64,000 nucleotides of DNA from the NCBI RefSeq assembly GCF_004323735.1, contig NZ_CP036455.1, positions 4,707,101 to 4,771,100 of the forward strand, in the 5' to 3' direction. The stretch is from Streptomonospora litoralis (GTDB lineage Bacteria > Actinomycetota > Actinomycetes > Streptosporangiales > Streptosporangiaceae). The position numbers and the translations under genes are program-made. Below are positions 17,650 to 26,345 of this stretch, in pieces. Numbering within the stretch: the first letter of the stretch is position 1; the number at the start of each line of letters is the position of its first letter. The notes under the pieces are model-generated. The model had not been told where the DNA came from. It saw nothing but the letters and a program-made list of their open reading frames with translations, and ran no database searches.

Positions 17650-19125
17650 TTAGTACGCTCCCGCTCCGCGGACAACTGCTGACCATGTCTTCCACAGGAT
17701 CTGGACGTCCAGGGTCAACGACCAGTTTTCCACGTATCGCAGGTCCAGACGGACGGATTCCTCCCAGGAGAGGTCCGACCGGCCGCTGACCTGCCACAGT
17801 CCTGTCATGCCCGGTTTGACGACCAGGCGCCGACGAACGTCGCGGCCGTACCGCGCCACCTCGTCGGGCAACGGCGGCCGCGGACCCACAAGTGACATAT
17901 CTCCCCGAACGACGTTGAGCAGCTGGGGGAGCTCGTCCAGCGAATAGCGGCGCAGCCAGCCGCCGAACGCGGTGACCCGGGGGTCGCGGCGCATCTTGAA
18001 CAGTACGCCGTCGTGCTCGTTGGCGAGGCGCAGCCCGGTCTTGAGGTGCTCCGCCTCGACCACCATGGTACGGAACTTGTAGACCGTGAACTCGACACCG
18101 TCCTTGCCCACGCGTGTCTGCCGGAACAGGGCCGGCCCCGGGTCCAGTCCGCGGATCAGCGCAGCCAGCCCGAGCAGCAGCGGAGCCAGCGCCGCCAGTG
18201 CCAGCGCGGCGGCCGCCCGGTCGAACAGCCCCTTGACCACCCGCCGCGCCCCCGCCAGTTCGGGGTGCTCCACGTGCAGCAGCGGCATCCCCGCGACCGC
18301 CCGGATGGTCGTGCGCGGACCGGCCACCTCCATCAGGGCGGGCGCGACCGTCAGGTCGGTGCCGCTCTTCTCCAGCCGCCAGGCCAGCCGCCGCAGCTCC
18401 AGACCGTCCATCTCCGGGCAGGAGAGCACCGCCACCGTGTCGGCGCCCGCTCGCTCGGCCGCCTCGGCCGCCTCGCCGAAGCCGCCCAGCACCGGGCAGC
18501 CGTCGATGTCGCCGGGGCCGATGGGCTCGCCGCTCATCCGGCGCCGGGGCAGGCACACGCCGATGACCCCCATCCCGTGGTACGGCTCGCGGCGGAACTG
18601 GCGCACCAGGTCGCGGGCGGACTCCGGGTGGCCGACCACGACCACGCCGCGCATGCACAGGCCCCGCGCACGCAGCCGGTGCAGCCGCTTGCGCCAGGCG
18701 TAGCGCATGATCAGGGTGCCCAGCACGACGGTGGGCAGCGCCAGCAGCACGTAGCCGCGTGCGACGTCGACCTTGGCGGAGTAGGCGGTGATCGCGACCG
18801 CAGCGGTCAGCACCACGCCGGCGCTGAGTACGCGGCGGAACTCCTCGGTGCCCTGCCCGATGAACCGGCGGGCGTAGCCACCGGAGAACGCGACGACCAG
18901 CACCCACAGGGCGGGCAGCGCCAGCGAGAACAGCAGGTACCAGGGCCCCGCCGACGTGGTCAGCGGGTGGCCGAAGCGGATCTGCAAGGCGGACGCGCCG
19001 GCGAGGACCCCGGCACCCGCGTCGATCCACAGCAGCCCGTGGACATAGGAGCGCATCCACGCGGAGGAGGCGCGCGCGGCCGACGCTCCTGCCGTATGCG
19101 CCGGGACCCGTTCGGTGACGACCAT
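17650..19125 (-). CDS. Polyprenyl glycosylphosphotransferase (initiating sugar transferase)
   Basis: This 491-residue protein should start repeat-unit synthesis by transferring a sugar-1-phosphate to undecaprenyl phosphate. Four N-terminal hydrophobic segments (about residues 25-130) precede a CoA-binding-like domain (GVVVVGHPESARDL), a fifth membrane segment near residue 285 and the catalytic bacterial sugar transferase domain. The domain contains the VYKFRTM, RRYSLDELPQLLNV, MSLVGPRPPLP and KPGMTGLWQVSGRS motifs. ATG 19125 is favoured because the longer frame upstream is basic and low-complexity. cysQ follows with a five-base gap, linking chain initiation to sulfate metabolism in one transcript. 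Confidence 0.9.
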   Translation of the reverse strand: MVVTERVPAHTAGASAARASSAWMRSYVHGLLWIDAGAGVLAGASALQIRFGHPLTTSAGPWYLLFSLALPALWVLVVAFSGGYARRFIGQGTEEFRRVLSAGVVLTAAVAITAYSAKVDVARGYVLLALPTVVLGTLIMRYAWRKRLHRLRARGLCMRGVVVVGHPESARDLVRQFRREPYHGMGVIGVCLPRRRMSGEPIGPGDIDGCPVLGGFGEAAEAAERAGADTVAVLSCPEMDGLELRRLAWRLEKSGTDLTVAPALMEVAGPRTTIRAVAGMPLLHVEHPELAGARRVVKGLFDRAAAALALAALAPLLLGLAALIRGLDPGPALFRQTRVGKDGVEFTVYKFRTMVVEAEHLKTGLRLANEHDGVLFKMRRDPRVTAFGGWLRRYSLDELPQLLNVVRGDMSLVGPRPPLPDEVARYGRDVRRRLVVKPGMTGLWQVSGRSDLSWEESVRLDLRYVENWSLTLDVQILWKTWSAVVRGAGAY

Positions 19126-19379
19126 AAACCCCAACTTCGGCACGGCCCCCTGTCCGCACTGTGCGCCGCGGTGCCCGGCGCGGCCTCCGGCGCGACGCCG
19201 GCCCGCCGTGCCGACCCGATACGCGATAGCAGGGCGGATGCGCGCGGCACGCGCGCGGACACGACGACGAACAAGGGGTGCGGAACGCGAACTGACCCGA
19301 CAGATCATAGCTAAACGTGATCGCATAGTCGCGCGACGTGACAGGATGTAGCCGGAAAAAGCCATTGGGTCGCGGCGGT

Positions 19380-19531
19380 TGAAGAAGAACCGGGTCGATC
19401 AGGCCCGGTTCGTGTGCCGGTCGTGCGGGGTCGTTGCCCACGCCGACCGCAACGCTTCCCGCACCATCGCCGTACGCGGCGAGGCTGCGTGGAATGCGGG
19501 GCGTGCGTCACGCGTCCCTGCCGCCCCGTAG
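19380..19531 (+). pseudogene. TnpB (IS1341-type) C-terminal remnant, copy 1
   Basis: An open frame of about 50 codons matches the end of IS200/IS605-family TnpB: KKNRVDQARFVCRSCG, the second half of the zinc finger, then AHADRNASRTIA with the RuvC aspartate, and ends SRVPAAP before TAG 19529. Everything upstream, including the rest of RuvC, is missing. About 87 percent of the residues are shared with the copy at 29.8 kb by eye. The element points toward pth, which is on the other strand. Confidence 0.8.
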
Positions 19532-19617
19532 CGGGGGTGTCTGGTCGGAGGAGCCCACCCGGCAGCCGGTCGGGCGGCTACCTCCAAGCCCGGCCTTCAG
19601 GGCCGGGTCAAGTTGAC
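19532..19617 (+). mobile_element. IS1341-type right end with probable reRNA scaffold, copy 1
   Basis: After the tnpB stop, GGTGTCTGG...CGGAGGAGCCCACC, GGGCGGCTACCTCCAAG and a hairpin CCCGGCC-TTCAG-GGCCGGG are shared with copy 2 (30008-30093). Identity continues through TCAAGTTGAC and stops there. In TnpB systems this region is the guide-RNA scaffold and right end. The shared bases encode, on the other strand, the last two codons and the stop of pth. Confidence 0.7.
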
Positions 19618-20261
19618 ACCGACGTGTGGAAGGTGTTCTGCGCCTTCTCCAGCCCGTCGGTCAGCACGGTCTCGACGGCGTCGGCGGCGCGCTCGACGAC
19701 CACGCCGAGGTCCTTGCGCTCCGCGGCCGAGAAGTCCTTGAGCACGTAGGCGGCGGCGTCCATCCGGCCGGGCGGGCGGCCGACGCCCACGCGCACTCGC
19801 AGGTAGGCCGGATCCGCCAGGGAAGAGGCGACCGAGCGCAGGCCGTTGTGGCCGCCCGCGCCGCCGCCGCGCTTCAGGCGCAGCGCGCCGAAGGGGATGT
19901 CCAGCTCGTCGTGGATGACGAGGATTCGCTCCAGAGGCACCTTGTAGAAACGGCTCAGAGCCGCCACAGGCCCCCCGGAGAGGTTCATGTAGGAACGGGG
20001 TTTGGCGAGCACCGCGGGCACGCCCTGCAGGCGGGTCTCGGCGACTTCGGCGCGCGCCTTGTGCGCCTTGAACCGCTGCCCGCCGCGCTCGGCCAGTGCC
20101 TCGGCCACCATGAAGCCGACGTTGTGCCGGTTGCCGGCGTAGGAGGGACCGGGATTGCCCAGCCCCACGACCAGCCACCGCTCCGACTCGACCGGGGCCA
20201 CTTCACCGCTCCGCTCCTCGGCCGGCGCGGCGCCGCGCACCCGCCGCAGTAGACCGTGCAT
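19608..20261 (-). CDS. pth: Peptidyl-tRNA hydrolase Pth
   Basis: Pth recycles peptidyl-tRNA by cleaving the ester bond. The 217-residue protein has [20 protein letters not shown] with the catalytic histidine, the [10 protein letters not shown] motif, HDELDIPFG with the essential aspartate, and the [11 protein letters not shown] loop. ATG 20261 follows GGCGGACGG; a GTG at 20294 would add 11 residues. The last codons (Ser-Thr-stop) lie inside the right end of a TnpB element, so the natural C-terminus has been replaced. The core fold is complete, so activity is expected. Confidence 0.94.
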   Translation of the reverse strand: MHGLLRRVRGAAPAEERSGEVAPVESERWLVVGLGNPGPSYAGNRHNVGFMVAEALAERGGQRFKAHKARAEVAETRLQGVPAVLAKPRSYMNLSGGPVAALSRFYKVPLERILVIHDELDIPFGALRLKRGGGAGGHNGLRSVASSLADPAYLRVRVGVGRPPGRMDAAAYVLKDFSAAERKDLGVVVERAADAVETVLTDGLEKAQNTFHTSVST

Positions 20262-20302
20262 AGCAGTCCGCCGTCCGCCATCCGTTCCCCGCACGATCGG
20301 CC

Positions 20303-20340
20303 GGGATCCGGACGCGGGCAGCGGCCCGCGTCCGGATCCC
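20303..20340 (-). terminator. Perfect 17-bp hairpin between rplY and pth
   Basis: GGGATCCGGACGCGGGC (20303-20319) pairs perfectly with 20324-20340 around an AGCG loop. It lies 28 bases beyond the rplY stop and upstream of pth. There is no T run, which is common for actinobacterial terminators. It could also attenuate read-through into pth. Confidence 0.65.
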
Positions 20341-20367
20341 AGCCGATCGCGGCTTGCTCTGCTGTGC

Positions 20368-21045
20368 CTACTCCGAGGCGGTCTGGGCGGACTCGCCCTC
20401 GCCGGACGCCTGTTCGGCCTCCTGGCCGGCCCCCTCGGCGGCCTCTTCGGCCGCCTCGGCGGCGACGTCGGCCTCGGCGGTCTCCAGCGCCTCGACCTCT
20501 TCCTCGCTGCGCTCCGGAGCGATGGTCAGCAGGATGGTCTCGGGGTCGCTGACCAGCTCGGTGCCGCGGGGAAGCTGGAGGTCGGCCGCAGTGACGTGCG
20601 CGCCGACCCCGAGGCCCTCGATGTCGTACTCGACGCCCTCGGGGATGCGGGTGGCCTCGGTCTCGACCTCGACGGTGATCAGCTCCTGGTTGAGCACGCC
20701 GCCGGACGCGATCTCACCGGTGAGGGTCACCGAGATCTCGACGGTGACCTTCTCGCCCTTCTTCACCACCAGCAGGTCGACGTGCTCCAGGAAGCCCTTG
20801 ATCGGGTCCCGCTGAACACTCTTGGGCAGCGCGAGGTTGTCGGAGCCGGTCAGGCCGTCGACACGCAGCAGCACGTTCGGGGTCTTCAGGGCCAGCATCA
20901 GGTCATGGCCCGGCAGGGCGATGTGGCGAGGGTCGGTGCCGTGGCCGTAGAGGACGGCCGGCACCTTACCCGCGCGGCGGACGCGCCGTGCGGGGCCCTT
21001 GCCGAATTCCGTGCGCGGCTCGGCAGCGATGCGTACCTCGGACAC
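20368..21045 (-). CDS. rplY: 50S ribosomal protein L25, CTC/TL5 type
   Basis: The 225-residue protein binds 5S rRNA and belongs to the long CTC-type bL25 group. Residues 1-95 form the L25 RNA-binding domain ([26 protein letters not shown]), residues 96-185 the second beta domain ([18 protein letters not shown] near its end), and a Glu/Ala-rich acidic tail follows. The GTG start at 21045 is fixed by GAGGAG eight bases upstream; a frame running back to 21318 is not supported. It precedes pth, a pairing that is common in actinobacteria. Confidence 0.93.
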   Translation of the reverse strand: MSEVRIAAEPRTEFGKGPARRVRRAGKVPAVLYGHGTDPRHIALPGHDLMLALKTPNVLLRVDGLTGSDNLALPKSVQRDPIKGFLEHVDLLVVKKGEKVTVEISVTLTGEIASGGVLNQELITVEVETEATRIPEGVEYDIEGLGVGAHVTAADLQLPRGTELVSDPETILLTIAPERSEEEVEALETAEADVAAEAAEEAAEGAGQEAEQASGEGESAQTASE

Positions 21046-21363
21046 GACAAAACTCCTCGGGATCGTCCCCGCAAGCCACGGGGAACACGACTTCACATAG
21101 AACGGCTCCCGCGTGGACGGCGACGTCCTCAGGGCCGCTGCCTGCCGGCGGAAGCCGACCGCATCCCACCGCGTCGAGCGCGCCCGCCCCGGAGCGCGAA
21201 CACTCGCCGACGGCGCCGCACCGGCCGCGGTGGTGCGGCCGGAATGCCTAGCGCGTCCCAGCGGGAGCTGGGGACACTCGGTCAAGTCTAATGGCTCCGC
21301 CGGGCCGCTCGAACACATGGCGCCGCGGGAGGGCGCCGCGGTCCGCGCCCACCCGCGGTCGGC

Positions 21364-22335
21364 TCAGCCCTCGAACAGGCTGGTGACCGAGCCGTCGCTG
21401 AAGACCTCGCTGACGGCACGCGCCAACAGCGGGGCGATGGAGAGCTGGGTGAGCTTCTCGAACCGCCGGTCCTTGGGCACCGGAAGCGAGTTCGTCGTCA
21501 CCACCTCGGAGATGCGCGAATTCTGCAGCCGCTCGGCGGCGGGACCGGAGAGCACGCCGTGCGTGGCCGCGGCGATGACCTCCTCGGCCCCCTGCTCGAA
21601 CAGCGCGTCGGCCGCTTTGACGATGGTGCCGGCGGTGTCGATCATGTCGTCGACCAGCACGCACGTGCGGCCCCGGACCTGCCCCACGACCTCGTGCACG
21701 CGGACCTCGTTGGCCACTTCGGGGTCGCGCCGCTTGTGGATGATCGCCAGCGGCGTGCCCATCCGGTCGGCCCACCGGTCGGCGGTGCGCACCCGGCCGG
21801 CGTCGGGCGAGACGATGGTCGCCTCGGTTCCGGCGACGCGCGACTGCACGTAGTCGGCGAGCAGCGGCAGCGCGAAGAGGTGGTCGACCGGGCCGTCGAA
21901 GAAGCCCTGGATCTGGTCGGTGTGCAGGTCGACCGACATCAGCCGGTTCGCCCCGGCGGTGCGGAACAGGTCGGTCATCAGCCGCGCCGAGATGGGCTCG
22001 CGGCCCCGGTGCTTCTTGTCCTGGCGCGCGTAGCCCAGGAACGGTGTCACCACGGTGATGCGCTTGGCCGAAGCCCGCTTGAGGGCGTCGACCATGATCA
22101 ACTGCTCCATCATCGACTCGTTGATGGGGTCGGCGTGGCACTGCAGCACGAAGGCGTCGCACCCGCGCACCGACTCCAGGTAGCGCACGAAGATCTCGCC
22201 GTTGGCGAAGTCCTGGAACTTCGTCGGCGCGACTTCGATGCCGAGCTGTTCGGCCACCTGCTCCGCGAGTTCGGGGTGCGTGCGCCCGCCGAACAGCATG
22301 AGCTTCTTCTGACCCGCGGCCTTCATGCCGGTCAC
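21364..22335 (-). CDS. prs: Ribose-phosphate pyrophosphokinase Prs
   Basis: Prs makes PRPP from ribose 5-phosphate and ATP for nucleotide, His and Trp synthesis. The 323-residue protein shows FANGEIFVRY, the flexible loop YARQDKKHRGREPISA with the catalytic Lys and Arg, the VDLHTDQIQGFFD segment and the PRPP site VLVDDMIDTAGT. A GTG at 22335 is chosen because GGGGGA lies eight bases upstream and many actinobacterial Prs proteins begin with the same TGxK context; ATG 22326 is the alternative. It lies 42 bases downstream of glmU in a conserved order. Confidence 0.95.
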   Translation of the reverse strand: MTGMKAAGQKKLMLFGGRTHPELAEQVAEQLGIEVAPTKFQDFANGEIFVRYLESVRGCDAFVLQCHADPINESMMEQLIMVDALKRASAKRITVVTPFLGYARQDKKHRGREPISARLMTDLFRTAGANRLMSVDLHTDQIQGFFDGPVDHLFALPLLADYVQSRVAGTEATIVSPDAGRVRTADRWADRMGTPLAIIHKRRDPEVANEVRVHEVVGQVRGRTCVLVDDMIDTAGTIVKAADALFEQGAEEVIAAATHGVLSGPAAERLQNSRISEVVTTNSLPVPKDRRFEKLTQLSIAPLLARAVSEVFSDGSVTSLFEG

Positions 22336-22377
22336 TTCAGAGATCCCCCACAGACACAAACAAAGACACGAACACAG

Positions 22378-23850
22378 TCACTGTTCATCGCGGCGCTCGG
22401 CGGCCTCGGCCCCCTCGCCCGCCGCCTGTTCGGCGGCTTCGGCGGCGGCGGATCCCGGGCGCTTGCGCCGCACCCAGCCCTCGATGTTGCGCTGCTTGCC
22501 GGCCGAGACCGCCAGCGCACCGGGCGGGACGTCTTCGCGGACCACGGTGCCCGCACCGGTGTAGGCGCCCTCGCCCACGTGCACGGGCGCGACGAAGGTG
22601 TTGTCGCTGCCGGTGCGGGCGTGGTCGCCGATGGTGGTGCGGTTCTTGCTGACACCGTTGTAGTTGACGAACACCGAGGAGGCGCCGATGTTGACGCCTG
22701 CGCCGATGTCGGCGTCGCCGACGTAGGTCAGATGCGGGACCTTGGCCCCCTCGCCGACCGTGGAGTTCTTCACCTCGACGAACGTGCCGATCTTGGCGGC
22801 GGGCTCCACGACCGTGCCGGGGCGCAGATAGGCGTAGGGGCCGACGCTGGTGCCGGGGCCGATCTCGGCGTCGTCGGCGACCACGTGGCGCACGACCGCA
22901 TCGGCGCCGACACGGGTGGCCTGCAGTCGGCAGCCGGGGCCCACGACGGCGCCCTCCGCGACGCTGGTGCGGCCCAGCAGCTGGGTCTGCGGCTCGACCA
23001 CGGTGTCGGGGCCGATCTCGACCTCGGCATCGACCCAGGTCGAAGCGGGGTCGACGACTGTCACGCCGGCGCGCATGTGCCCGGTCAGCAGCCGGTCGTT
23101 GAGCATGCGCCGCGCTTCGGCCAGCTGCACGCGGTCGTTGACGCCCTGGATCTCGGTCCACTCGCGCGCCACCGAGGCTCCGACGCGGTGGCCGTCGCCG
23201 CGCAGGATCGCCACGGCGTCGGTGATGTACTCCTCGCCTTTGGCGTTGTCCGTGGACAGCCGCCCCACCACCGAGGCCAGGTGGGCGCCGTCGAAGGCGT
23301 ACATGCCGGAGTTGATCTCGCCGACGGCGCGCTGTTCGGGCGTCGCGTCGGCGTGCTCGACGATGCAGGTGAAGGCGCCGGAGGCATCCCGCACGACCCG
23401 TCCGTATCCGGCGGGGTCGGGGACCTCGGCGGAGAGGACGGTGACGGCGTTGCCGTCGGATTCGTGCGCCTCGACGAGGTCGGAGAGGGTGCGCCCGCGC
23501 AGCATCGGCGTGTCGCCGTAGGCGAGGACGACCGTGCCCGAGAGGGTGACGCCCTGGGCGGCCAACTCCTCGACCGCCATCCGCACGGCGTGGCCGGTGC
23601 CGTTCTGCTCCTCCTGCACGGCCGTGGAGACGGCCGGGGCGGTGTCCTTCAGGTGCTGGACCACCCGCTCGCGCGCATGCCCGACCACGACCACCGTGCG
23701 CTGCGGGTCGAGTTCGTCGGCGGCGGCCAGCACATGCCCGAGCATGCTCCGGCCGCAGATCTCGTGCAGGACCTTGGGAAGCCTGGACTTCATTCGGGTG
23801 CCCTCGCCCGCCGCAAGGACGATGACGGCAGCCGGACGGCTCACGCTCAC
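22378..23850 (-). CDS. glmU: Bifunctional UDP-GlcNAc pyrophosphorylase / GlcN-1-P acetyltransferase GlmU
   Basis: GlmU makes UDP-N-acetylglucosamine, a precursor for peptidoglycan and possibly for the polysaccharide locus here. The 490-residue protein has the N-terminal pyrophosphorylase motif LAAGEGTRMKSRLPKVLH, then QNGTGHAV and EYITDAV. The C-terminal left-handed beta-helix of hexapeptide repeats carries the acetyl-CoA site motifs (VGDADIGAGVNIG, NYNGVSKNRT), and the tail is Ala/Glu-rich. The GTG start at 23850 is fixed by GAGGAG nine bases upstream. Confidence 0.95.
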   Translation of the reverse strand: MSVSRPAAVIVLAAGEGTRMKSRLPKVLHEICGRSMLGHVLAAADELDPQRTVVVVGHARERVVQHLKDTAPAVSTAVQEEQNGTGHAVRMAVEELAAQGVTLSGTVVLAYGDTPMLRGRTLSDLVEAHESDGNAVTVLSAEVPDPAGYGRVVRDASGAFTCIVEHADATPEQRAVGEINSGMYAFDGAHLASVVGRLSTDNAKGEEYITDAVAILRGDGHRVGASVAREWTEIQGVNDRVQLAEARRMLNDRLLTGHMRAGVTVVDPASTWVDAEVEIGPDTVVEPQTQLLGRTSVAEGAVVGPGCRLQATRVGADAVVRHVVADDAEIGPGTSVGPYAYLRPGTVVEPAAKIGTFVEVKNSTVGEGAKVPHLTYVGDADIGAGVNIGASSVFVNYNGVSKNRTTIGDHARTGSDNTFVAPVHVGEGAYTGAGTVVREDVPPGALAVSAGKQRNIEGWVRRKRPGSAAAEAAEQAAGEGAEAAERRDEQ

Positions 23851-24261
23851 TGGCGGAGACTCCTCATGTCGCTGGCGGATGCGGATGACCCCCGCGCTCG
23901 CGCGGGCGGGGATTGCCGGTTTCACAGACACGGTGCAGCGCCGGCCCCGCGGTTCTCAGCGGGACCGACACGACGTGTCCGTTCGGCTGACGGCTCACGG
24001 CGGAACCGCGACCAGACTCCACCCAGGGCCGACATGGGAAGGATACATGCGGCATTTGCCGGGCGCGGCTGCGCCCGCGGCGCCCGCACCACGCGTCGCG
24101 CGCGACATTCGGAGCAACGCAGGCGCCCGGACGCGGGCGGGTGGGCGGCACGCGGCGCTGCGGGTGCGGCGGCCGCGGCGCGGGCGGGGTGTGACATAGG
24201 CGATCGGCGGGCGCACGCCGGTGCCGCAGGGGGCTACGCCGCGCCGCTGTCCTCGGCGGGC
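23851..24261. other. Gene-free interval between glmU and tRNA-Gln
   Basis: No supported ORF lies in these 410 bases. A short perfect hairpin, CCCGCGC-TC-GCGCGGG at 23891-23906, lies 40 bases upstream of the glmU start. The rest shows no repeat or recognisable promoter and probably holds the glmU promoter. Confidence 0.4.
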
Positions 24262-24332
24262 TCCCGGGGAAGGATTCGAACCCTCACCTCAAGGCACCAA
24301 AAGCCTGTGTCCTGCCATTAGACCACCCGGGA
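24262..24332 (-). tRNA. tRNA-Gln (TTG anticodon)
   Basis: The minus strand folds as a cloverleaf: 7-bp acceptor TCCCGGG/CCCGGGA, a D arm with GTCTAATGGCAGGAC, an anticodon loop CTTTTGGT giving TTG, and a T arm GAGGG-TTCGAAT-CCTTC. CCA is not encoded. The T arm has one weak pair. Confidence 0.93.
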
Positions 24333-24505
24333 AGGACGATCGCCGCCGTCGGCGGAAGGCGGCGCGGTCCGCATGCCAACGATAGCGGCTCGGCGCGGGC
24401 GTCGGCACATCCGCCGCCGTGCGGGGCGGCGGGCGTGGTCGGCGGGGGAAGGCGCGGGGCGGCTGCGCAGGCGATTCGTGTTCCGTGCGCTGCACCGGTT
24501 GGAAC

Positions 24506-24535
24506 TTACGAGACCGTAGGTTACGGTTACGTAGG
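24506..24535 (+). promoter_or_regulatory. Tandem palindromic operator upstream of the desaturase gene
   Basis: Two abutting 15-bp direct repeats, TTACG-N4-CGTAGG at 24506-24520 and 24521-24535, each contain the palindrome TACG-N4-CGTA. They lie about 90 bases upstream of the desaturase ATG. The TetR gene that follows the desaturase is the obvious candidate ligand-responsive repressor. Similar TACGG/CCGTA palindromes precede desaturase genes in other actinobacteria as far as I recall. Confidence 0.65.
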
Positions 24536-24625
24536 CATAGGTTCCGGCGACCGACGCGCGGTCGGGCGGCCGGAGCGGACCTCCGCGCCGACTACCGCAG
24601 TTAGGCCCACGAACAAGGTGGACAT

Positions 24626-25588
24626 ATGACCGCAGCACCCGAGATCGCTCCTGAGAAGGCCAAGCGCACGCCCGAGCCCGAGATCGACCCCGAAGGCCGG
24701 GGCAGGCTGGAGCGCTACACCGTCTTCGCGTTCGTCTTCATCCCGCTGGCGGCCCTGGCCGCCGCCGTGCCCTTCGCCTGGGGGTGGGGCCTCACCGTCA
24801 CCGACATCGTGATCGGGACGGTGTTCTACCTCGTCAGCGGCCTGGGCATCACGGTCGGCTACCACCGGCACTTCACCCACGGCTCGTTCAAGGCCAACCG
24901 CCCGCTGCGCATCGCGCTGGCGATCGCCGGGAGCCTGGCCATCCAGGGCTCCGTCATCAAGTGGGTCGCCGACCACCGCCGCCACCACAAGTACGCCGAC
25001 GCCGAGGGCGACCCGCACTCGCCGTGGCGCTTCGGTGACGACTGGCGCTCGGTGGCCAAGGGCCTCTACTACGCGCACATGGCCTGGCTCTACCTCGACG
25101 AGGAGAAGACCTCTCCGAAGCGCTTCGCCCCGGACCTGCTCAAGGACTCCGACATCCGCCGCGTCGACCGCTGGTTCGGCCCGCTGGTGGCCTTCTCGCT
25201 GCTGGGCCCGGCCGTGATCGGCGGCCTGGTCACCATGTCCTGGTGGGGCGCTCTCACCGCGTTCTTCTGGGCAGGCCTGGTCCGCGTCGCGCTGCTGCAC
25301 CACGTCACCTGGTCGATCAACTCCATCTGCCACACCATCGGCGAGGAGAACTTCGAGGTCCGCGACCGCTCCCGGAACGTGTGGTGGCTGGCCATCCCGT
25401 CCTTCGGCGAGTCCTGGCACAACCTGCACCACGCCGACCCCACCTGCGCCCGCCACGGTGTACTCAAGGGCCAGATCGACATCTCCGCCCGCGTCATCTG
25501 GATGTTTGAGAAACTCGGATGGGCGAGCAAGGTCCGCTGGCCCAACGCCGATCGCCTTGCCGCCAAGCGCGTCAGCGTCGAGAATTGA
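24626..25588 (+). CDS. Acyl-CoA delta-9 (stearoyl-type) fatty acid desaturase
   Basis: This membrane di-iron enzyme introduces a double bond into fatty acyl chains. The 320-residue protein has the three histidine boxes in the expected places: HRHFTH (about residue 79), HRRHH (about 115) and HNLHH (about 266), with an extra HHVTWSINS segment before the last box as in SCD-type desaturases. Four hydrophobic segments form two hairpins. It is followed after 14 bases by a TetR gene and preceded by the tandem TACG-N4-CGTA operator, so expression is probably repressed and lipid-responsive. Confidence 0.92.
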   Translation: MTAAPEIAPEKAKRTPEPEIDPEGRGRLERYTVFAFVFIPLAALAAAVPFAWGWGLTVTDIVIGTVFYLVSGLGITVGYHRHFTHGSFKANRPLRIALAIAGSLAIQGSVIKWVADHRRHHKYADAEGDPHSPWRFGDDWRSVAKGLYYAHMAWLYLDEEKTSPKRFAPDLLKDSDIRRVDRWFGPLVAFSLLGPAVIGGLVTMSWWGALTAFFWAGLVRVALLHHVTWSINSICHTIGEENFEVRDRSRNVWWLAIPSFGESWHNLHHADPTCARHGVLKGQIDISARVIWMFEKLGWASKVRWPNADRLAAKRVSVEN

Positions 25589-25602
25589 AGTGAGTTTCCA
25601 CC

Positions 25603-26277
25603 ATGGGAACGGTCAGCGAGAGCGAGCAGCAGACACAGACGCAAACACAGTCGCGCCGCAGGCGCATGACCGGAAAGCAGCGCCGGGAGCAACTGCTGGA
25701 CATCGGCCGTGAACTCTTCGCCGAGCGCGGCTTCGACGCCACCTCGGTCGAGGAGATCGCGGCTCGGGCGGGCGTGTCCAAGCCCGTCGTCTACGAGCAC
25801 TTCGGCGGCAAGGAGGGCGTCTACGCGGTGGTCGTCGACCGCGAGATGCAGACGCTGCTCGGCATGGTCGCCGACTCGCTGACCGCAGACACCCCGCGCG
25901 GCAAGGTCGAGAACGCGGCGCTGGCGCTGCTGCGCTACGTCGAGGAGTACAGCCAGGGCTTCCGAATCCTGGCGCGCGACTCGCACGCGGCGTCGGGCAC
26001 CGGCAGTTTCGCCAGCCTGATCAGCGACATCGCGACACAGGTCGAGCACATCCTGGGCGAGGAGTTCGGCAACCGGGGCTTCGCCCCCCAGCTCGCCCCG
26101 ATGTACGCGCAGTCGCTGGTGGGCATGGTCGCGCTGACCGGCCAGTGGTGGCTGGAGGTCCGCAAGCCCAAACGCGAGGTCGTGGCGGCCCATCTGGTCA
26201 ACCTGGCCTGGAACGGACTGTCCAATCTGGAGCCGCGCCCGCGGCTGGACCACGTCCAACGCAAGCGCGGCGACTAG
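25603..26277 (+). CDS. TetR-family transcriptional regulator
   Basis: The 224-residue protein has a short Gln/Thr-rich N-terminus and a canonical TetR helix-turn-helix (EEIAARAGVSKPVVYEHFGGKEG, within residues 46-72, written here in parts: EEIAARAGVSK then VVYEHF). A helical ligand-binding domain of about 150 residues follows. It lies 14 bases after the desaturase gene and should be co-transcribed with it. By analogy with desaturase-linked TetR proteins it probably senses acyl-CoA or fatty acid and binds the tandem palindrome upstream of the desaturase. The ligand is an inference. Confidence 0.85.
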   Translation: MGTVSESEQQTQTQTQSRRRRMTGKQRREQLLDIGRELFAERGFDATSVEEIAARAGVSKPVVYEHFGGKEGVYAVVVDREMQTLLGMVADSLTADTPRGKVENAALALLRYVEEYSQGFRILARDSHAASGTGSFASLISDIATQVEHILGEEFGNRGFAPQLAPMYAQSLVGMVALTGQWWLEVRKPKREVVAAHLVNLAWNGLSNLEPRPRLDHVQRKRGD

Positions 26278-26283
26278 TCCACC

Positions 26284-26322
26284 ACCTCTGTCCGGCCGCG
26301 CGACGCGCGGCCGGACAGAGGT
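26284..26322 (+). terminator. Perfect hairpin after the TetR gene
   Basis: A 19-base arm (26284-26302, starting ACCTCTGTCC) is mirrored exactly at 26304-26322. The inner few pairs form the loop. It starts seven bases after the TetR stop and ends the desaturase-tetR transcript. There is no long T run. Confidence 0.8.
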
Positions 26323-26345
26323 GCTTCCGCAGCGGGCGACTACTA

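Noticed and set aside
21559-24321. A 920-codon open frame on the plus strand
   Set aside because: It is antisense to prs and glmU, both certain by motifs. Long antisense frames are expected in DNA of this GC content.
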